Positions 60,340 through 64,000 of a DNA stretch of 64,000 nucleotides are shown here, piece after piece. The translations under genes were made by a program, and so were the position numbers. Each line of letters starts with the position of its first letter. Position 1 is the first letter of the stretch. The notes under the pieces are model-generated. The model had not been told where the DNA came from and did not search any database. It saw only the letters and a list, made by a program, of their open reading frames with translations. Source of the DNA: Beaufortia kweichowensis (taxonomy: Eukaryota; Chordata; Actinopteri; Cypriniformes; Gastromyzontidae); contig CM032811.1 in NCBI GenBank assembly GCA_019155185.1, positions 2,720,287-2,784,286 on the forward strand, given 5' to 3'.

Positions 60340-60659
60340 AAAACGAGGCCAGCCTCTTTATTTTCATTAACGTATTAAAGCAGAAATGTTCGCTTTGTCA
60401 CACAAACAGTCGAACAATCGTCCCAGCTGCCTTATATCATTGTATTCGGATTCAACTTGTCTCCTGTTTTCCGCAGTCTTCTGCAAAGGTTCACTAGACG
60501 TTCAACATTTTGTAGTTGCGCACGTCCTTCTATAGGGGTCCATGTAGAGGTTTTCCTCTTTACAGTTTGTGTCATCTCATAAATAGCTCGCCTTTTAGAA
60601 ACATAAATAATGTCTTTTCCTTTCAGTAAGCCACCGTTGTCTGGTGTTGCGTTGTGGCG
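60340..60659 (-). other. shox2: shox2 3' UTR, minimal extent, with first AATAAA signal at 60362-60357
   Basis: The first canonical poly(A) hexamer after the stop, read on the minus strand, is AATAAA at 60362-60357, giving a UTR of about 320 bp. Further AATAAA copies occur downstream (for example 60051-60046 and several between 59.5 and 60.0 kb). The AT-rich, low-repeat tract down to about 59.5 kb could therefore be an extended 3' UTR. The end cannot be fixed from sequence alone. Confidence 0.5.
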
Positions 60660-60917
60660 TCACAGACCCAACGCCGCAGCATGTTTTTTTGCCTTCAATC
60701 TCAGGTCCGCGATGCTCGAGTTTTTATTGGTAGTTTTCGCTGCAGCAGCTGCCGCCACCACCGAAGCTGCGGAGGCCGATTCCGCCGCGAGCGTCGCCAG
60801 GGGCAACCCGAACGGCGGAGCTGGAAACATCATATATGGTGCGTGGGCCGCCAGGTGCGAGTGCAGGTGATGGTGCGCGTGGGCCACGGCGCTGTCTAGC
60901 TGGAGCTGCGCCTGCAC
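60660..60917 (-). CDS. shox2: shox2 terminal coding exon 5: His/Ala-rich region and OAR motif, stop at 60660-60662
   Basis: 258 bp including TGA. The acceptor is CTTCTCCTTTCAG. It encodes [17 protein letters not shown], then [20 protein letters not shown], an Ala-rich run and the OAR (aristaless/otp/rax) motif [19 protein letters not shown]. It is GC-rich compared with the flanking introns and has long open frames on the opposite strand, which I read as shadows of its codon bias. The OAR in this family is a transactivation/modulatory region. Confidence 0.96.
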   Translation of the reverse strand: MQAQLQLDSAVAHAHHHLHSHLAAHAPYMMFPAPPFGLPLATLAAESASAASVVAAAAAAKTTNKNSSIADLRLKAKKHAAALGL

Positions 60918-63507
60918 CTGAAAGGAGAAGGGCGGCACGTTGCAATGACTATCCTATGGACGTACGAGTGGGGAGAGAGGGGAGAAACACGTTAACTTTA
61001 GAAAGACTATACAGAGCCATTGCTGGGCACTGGATCAAATTAATTCATCATCATCAATGACTGACACCTGCATTCTATAGGATTTTGTGTTGACAACTGC
61101 TCCCCATTATTTAAAGACAAAATCGTAAATCTTTAAGGAATAATAATATAGCATTTTCTTTGTCAATGAAATAAATCTGTTTCTGTTCATTGAGATGTGA
61201 CTAAATTTAGGGTGACAAAAGATTTTAGTGTTTACACCTCAAATGGTTTTTCTATAGTCACTTGCCTGTTGGAATGGCATGCGCAAGGCTCCTACGTTGA
61301 CGTATGGAGCGACGCGACACGCTTCGAACTGACTCGCCGCTCCGATGAGAACGCCTAAAAGAGATGGCAATGAGTTTTCATTACATATTATTTTACCTAT
61401 ATGCCCTTAAAAACGAGATGCTACACGAATGACACTATACATGATACTATACATAAGTACACATTAAAAGAACATCTGGATTCTTAATAAACAACAAAAA
61501 ATACACCAGATATCAAATCATGCATTCTTTATGTTGATGTATTCGAGTCTAGATAAATTAAATGATTTAACCTACTAATTAAAATAGAAATATATGTATG
61601 AAAAATATCTATATTCAGTAGAGTATAAACGTAGCCTACCTTTATGTAACTGATTTTCCTGCTTTCTGCACTTGGCACGTCGGTTCTGAAACCAAACCTG
61701 AAACAAGAAAGACTGATTGACAGCTGCTGTTGAGGGCACGTGTAAACCCTTACCAAATGACAACAATGCAGCAAAACTATGTCTCCCTTAGGACCTCTGA
61801 AATATTCATGAAGGTTAATCGCTTATTTTAATGATTACATTTTTACAACAAAAGAAAAACGAAAAAGCGGCCAAGCAAACACTAACAAAACAGAAGTTCG
61901 ATGCAAAAATGCGGTCCATAATATCTATTATATTTCTCTGCAATGGTTTCATCTTTCAGTCCCAAAAGAGCCAAACTGACTCTCTGATAGCAAAAGCCCA
62001 ACCTTGCAAGCTTAGACATCAATAATTAAACTGCAATATTAATTGCATATGTCTGTAAGAAAGTTTGCGTCACTGATTGCCTGCCGTTTGATGTTTGTCA
62101 TAACAAATCTACAAAGCCGTTTTAGGACACCGTTTTATTATTTGATTTTGTTTCTATTTATGCCATGGACATACAAATTCAAACAAATTATTCCAATGCC
62201 TTATTTATCTAGTATTTCCTTGGACGGGACATGAGAAGGCAATATGACTCTCCCAAAAATATGGCAAAGAAGTCTTTGAGCCAGCAGTGTGGCCTTGTCT
62301 GTAAATACTACCGAAGAGAGCATCAGATCTTTATTTGGGTAAGAATGACAGATAATTTATGTAAATCCGCAGGCCTTGCTTGGGACAATACGCTTTGGTA
62401 AGAACTCAAAAAGAGACGCTGGTTTAACTTTTTCAAGGGAGGTCTTTTGAGTCCATTTTGTTAAGGACCAATATATTTCTAAGAGTGAATTATATATCTA
62501 CACACAATGAACGAATAGATAAAAAAGAATGAAATAAGATATTGTATTTTTCCCTGATCAATCACACCAGAGCCAATGTCTACGTTGAATGTCATTATTC
62601 GGCTCAGTTGCTCGTCTCCCGTTACACATATATTGAGCCTTATTATGTTTCTGTGCAGATGGTCTTCCCCATGCTAAAAAAAATACGCTACAGATGTTGC
62701 CTGCAGGGCCAACACGTACGAATCAGAGAAGAAATGTGTTTTTAAAATTATAGTTCAGCTGCTTTATAAATCACAACTCAAGCTATTCTCCGTGTTACAA
62801 ATGTACTGCGTTAAACAATCTGTTTCTGTATACAACGTAACGCATTGATTTATTTTAGTATTGCTTAGTAACGTTTTTATTTTGTTTGTTTTATTTGTAT
62901 ATGGTCTATTTTACTGCACCCATAAGCTTATTTATTTTAATTTTCTAGCTGAGGTATATGAATTCTGCTAAATGAATAAATGTAAATTTAGTCATTACAA
63001 TGTTCATAAAGTGCTTAGCCTTAACAGCATGTCACTACAAGACCAAGTGCTCATAACTATTTTATAATTATCTGTATATTCATGCAGCAAAATGAAAATA
63101 ATTTTTATGCCATTAGTTTTGCACTCAACAAGTAACTATGTAATATTGTAATGCTGTTAGTAAATTGCATTACATACATATAGAATAGGTTATATCTGTT
63201 TATAACTCATACATTAGTCTAAAATATATTATTCAAATCTTTCGTAACATAAACCGAAAATATACCGCACACATCCATATAGCAAATACCAGCCTAACCT
63301 GTACTCTGGCCTCTGACAGCCCAAGTCTTTGGCTTAGCTCCTCTCTCATAAACGCGTCCGGATAGTGCGTCTCGTCGAACAGTCTCTCCAGCTCATTCAG
63401 CTGCTCAAGGGTAAAGTTAGTCCGACTCCTTCTCTGCTTGATTTTAGTCTGTGTCTCATCCTCCAGAGGCTTACAATCGTCTTTGCGCTCCTTCATCTCT
63501 GTATTAC
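60660..63507 (-). CDS. shox2: shox2 homeobox transcription factor, partial (coding exons 2-5 of a 5-exon gene; first exon outside window)
   Basis: Nuclear paired-type homeodomain transcription factor. In vertebrates SHOX2 acts in proximal limb/fin skeleton, sinoatrial pacemaker, palate and neuron development. Four minus-strand exons (63507-63299, 61697-61640, 61354-61266, 60917-60660) join in one frame to about 203 residues plus a split first codon. In order they give an acidic/basic linker ending KIKQRR, a homeodomain split between exons 2 and 3 (recognition helix WFQNRRAK, Gln at position 50), the [17 protein letters not shown] block, a His-rich stretch, [13 protein letters not shown], an Ala run, and a C-terminal OAR motif ([19 protein letters not shown]). 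The residues [13 protein letters not shown] and [10 protein letters not shown] fit SHOX2 better than SHOX. Exon sizes of 209, 58 and 89 bp agree with what I recall for SHOX-family genes. The start codon and N-terminus lie beyond base 64000, so the product cannot be completed here. Seen: domains, frames and splice sites. Known: family role. Confidence 0.96.
60918..61265 (-). other. shox2: shox2 intron 4, GC-AG type
   Basis: 348-bp phase-0 intron starting GCAAGTG and ending in a pyrimidine tract plus CAG. The donor CAG|GCAAGT matches the strong extended consensus usually seen at functional GC-AG introns. Confidence 0.85.
61266..61354 (-). CDS. shox2: shox2 coding exon 4: post-homeodomain segment
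   Basis: 89 bp. The acceptor is CTCTTTTAG. The exon ends at CAACAG|GCAAGTG, a GC donor. It encodes [20 protein letters not shown] and then GALRMPFQQ. The frame joins exon 3 (G|GC) and exon 5 (CAG|GTG) exactly. Using the nearest downstream GT instead would add five bases and break the frame, which supports the GC donor. Confidence 0.94.
61355..61639 (-). other. shox2: shox2 intron 3 (GT-AG, 285 bp, phase 1)
   Basis: Begins GTAGGC and ends CTTTTAG. AT-rich; nothing else recognised. Confidence 0.9.
61640..61697 (-). CDS. shox2: shox2 coding exon 3: homeodomain recognition helix
   Basis: 58 bp, bounded by acceptor CTTGTTTCAG and donor AAAG|GTAGGC. It encodes [19 protein letters not shown] plus the first base of a Gly codon. 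It completes helix 3 of the homeodomain, including the DNA-contacting WFQN-R core. The intron upstream is 1601 bp and in phase 0; the one downstream is 285 bp and in phase 1. Confidence 0.97.
61698..63298 (-). other. shox2: shox2 intron 2 (GT-AG, 1601 bp) with candidate intronic CNE near 62225-62460
   Basis: Splits the homeodomain after VQ, a common position in paired-class genes. The stretch near 62225-62460 is complex, non-repetitive and less AT-rich than the rest of the intron, so it may be an intronic regulatory element. The remainder is AT-rich with no transposon recognised. Confidence 0.75.
63299..63507 (-). CDS. shox2: shox2 coding exon 2: linker and homeodomain helices 1-2
   Basis: 209 bp. 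The acceptor is a pyrimidine-rich stretch ending TTCAG just right of 63507, and the donor is CAG|GTTAGG at 63299/63298. The exon enters in phase 1 (two bases finish a codon) and leaves in phase 0. It encodes a charged linker ([18 protein letters not shown]) and most of the homeodomain through LSEARVQ. The Met at 63496 is internal; because the exon reads open from its acceptor, it is not the start. Confidence 0.96.
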
Positions 63508-63831
63508 CTGAACACAGAACAAAAAGAGAATGAACACATCGTGTACTTTAAAAGGAGAGCAGTATATGCCTACAGCTGTCGGTCGCAGATATTTAGTTCT
63601 ACACAGCGCTCTTGAATTATTTATGCGTTATCCATATGCATGTTTCTCTCTCTACACGATGACGAGATTATTATCCAGCACAAAACGGTTTAATGCTTTA
63701 AATAATAATCAACGACAATAATTATCTAACGTATTTTTTATATTGTGAAAACAATAATTATATATAAGACTATATTTACCGTTTGTTGTTTAGGGCTATT
63801 TACAGATAAATATACAAAAACGAACTACACA

Positions 63832-63873
<42 letters not shown>

Positions 63874-64000
63874 GTTATGCTGTTATTATGCTCGTTTTTA
63901 TGTGGTCTACATTAAATGTGTCGCCTAATAATACACTGGCCCATACTTTGTTTGTTTTCTTCAGTTTGCAATTCTATTTAGCAATACAAAATAATAAATC
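63508..64000 (-). other. shox2: 3' part of shox2 intron 1, with a TTA microsatellite
   Basis: Upstream of the exon 2 acceptor no further homeobox-gene coding sequence is seen to the window end. A (TTA)n tract lies at 63831-63874. The first coding exon and promoter are outside the window. Confidence 0.7.
63831..63874. repeat. (TTA)n microsatellite in shox2 intron 1
   Basis: About 14 ATT/TTA units. Confidence 0.95.

Noticed and set aside
60610..61060. Three overlapping plus-strand open frames of 74-86 codons
   Set aside because: They lie antisense to shox2 exon 5, whose GC-rich codons and Ala/His runs leave the other strand open; no family similarity of their own.

Overview
The window looks like teleost chromosomal DNA, most likely from a cypriniform (carp, minnow or zebrafish-like) fish. 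It is AT-rich and full of decayed DNA transposons, LTR, DIRS and LINE fragments, tRNA-derived SINEs and TA/TTA/GA/CA microsatellites. The one protein-coding gene I can support has introns. It lies at the right end on the minus strand and is shox2, the short-stature-homeobox paralogue. Four coding exons are visible (63507-63299, 61697-61640, 61354-61266, 60917-60660). They carry the paired-type homeodomain, the post-homeodomain region and a C-terminal OAR motif. The first coding exon lies beyond base 64000. Exon sizes (209, 58, 89 and 258 bp) and phases join without a frame break. The last intron has a GC-AG rather than a GT-AG boundary.

Everything left of about 60.3 kb is 3' of shox2 and shows no credible host gene. 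In other vertebrates the 3' flank of SHOX2 is a gene desert holding distal enhancers. Consistent with that, many blocks here look like conserved non-coding elements (CNEs): complex, non-repetitive, fairly GC-balanced and rich in TAAT-core, MEIS, POU or forkhead-like motifs. The clearest are near 9.9, 14.4, 22.7, 32.7-33.3, 34.0-34.7, 35.0-36.3, 38.0-39.0, 42.2-42.9, 51.06-51.72, 53.5-53.9, 54.2-54.6 and 56.1-56.5 kb. These calls rest on sequence character only; no alignment was possible.

Mobile DNA is concentrated on the left and in the middle. Bases 1-3325 are a PIF/Harbinger element with both of its genes decayed. It is interrupted by other DNA that contains a 478-bp non-autonomous hAT element with a perfect 8-bp target duplication. 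Then come a LINE-2-type 3' end (3.3-4.0 kb), a minus-strand Ty3/gypsy gag remnant with a Pro/Val-coding minisatellite (4.1-5.9 kb; a second copy in opposite orientation at 49.4-50.5 kb), a 1-kb TIR element (11.8-12.8 kb), a gypsy protease/RT scrap (18.4-19.0 kb), a Tc1-like remnant (21.8-22.6 kb), a DIRS-like element split by an insertion (24.4-26.1 kb), an LTR/gag copy with a perfect 168-bp direct repeat (27.9-29.0 kb), and a gypsy integrase remnant (29.6-30.6 kb). From about 31 kb to shox2 the density of transposable elements drops and candidate regulatory blocks dominate.

I found no evidence of a previously undescribed protein system. The points most worth following up are the GC-AG shox2 intron, the candidate enhancers (including a paired octamer one helical turn apart), a CTCF-like site, the nested transposon history, and the coding minisatellite shared by two retroelement copies.
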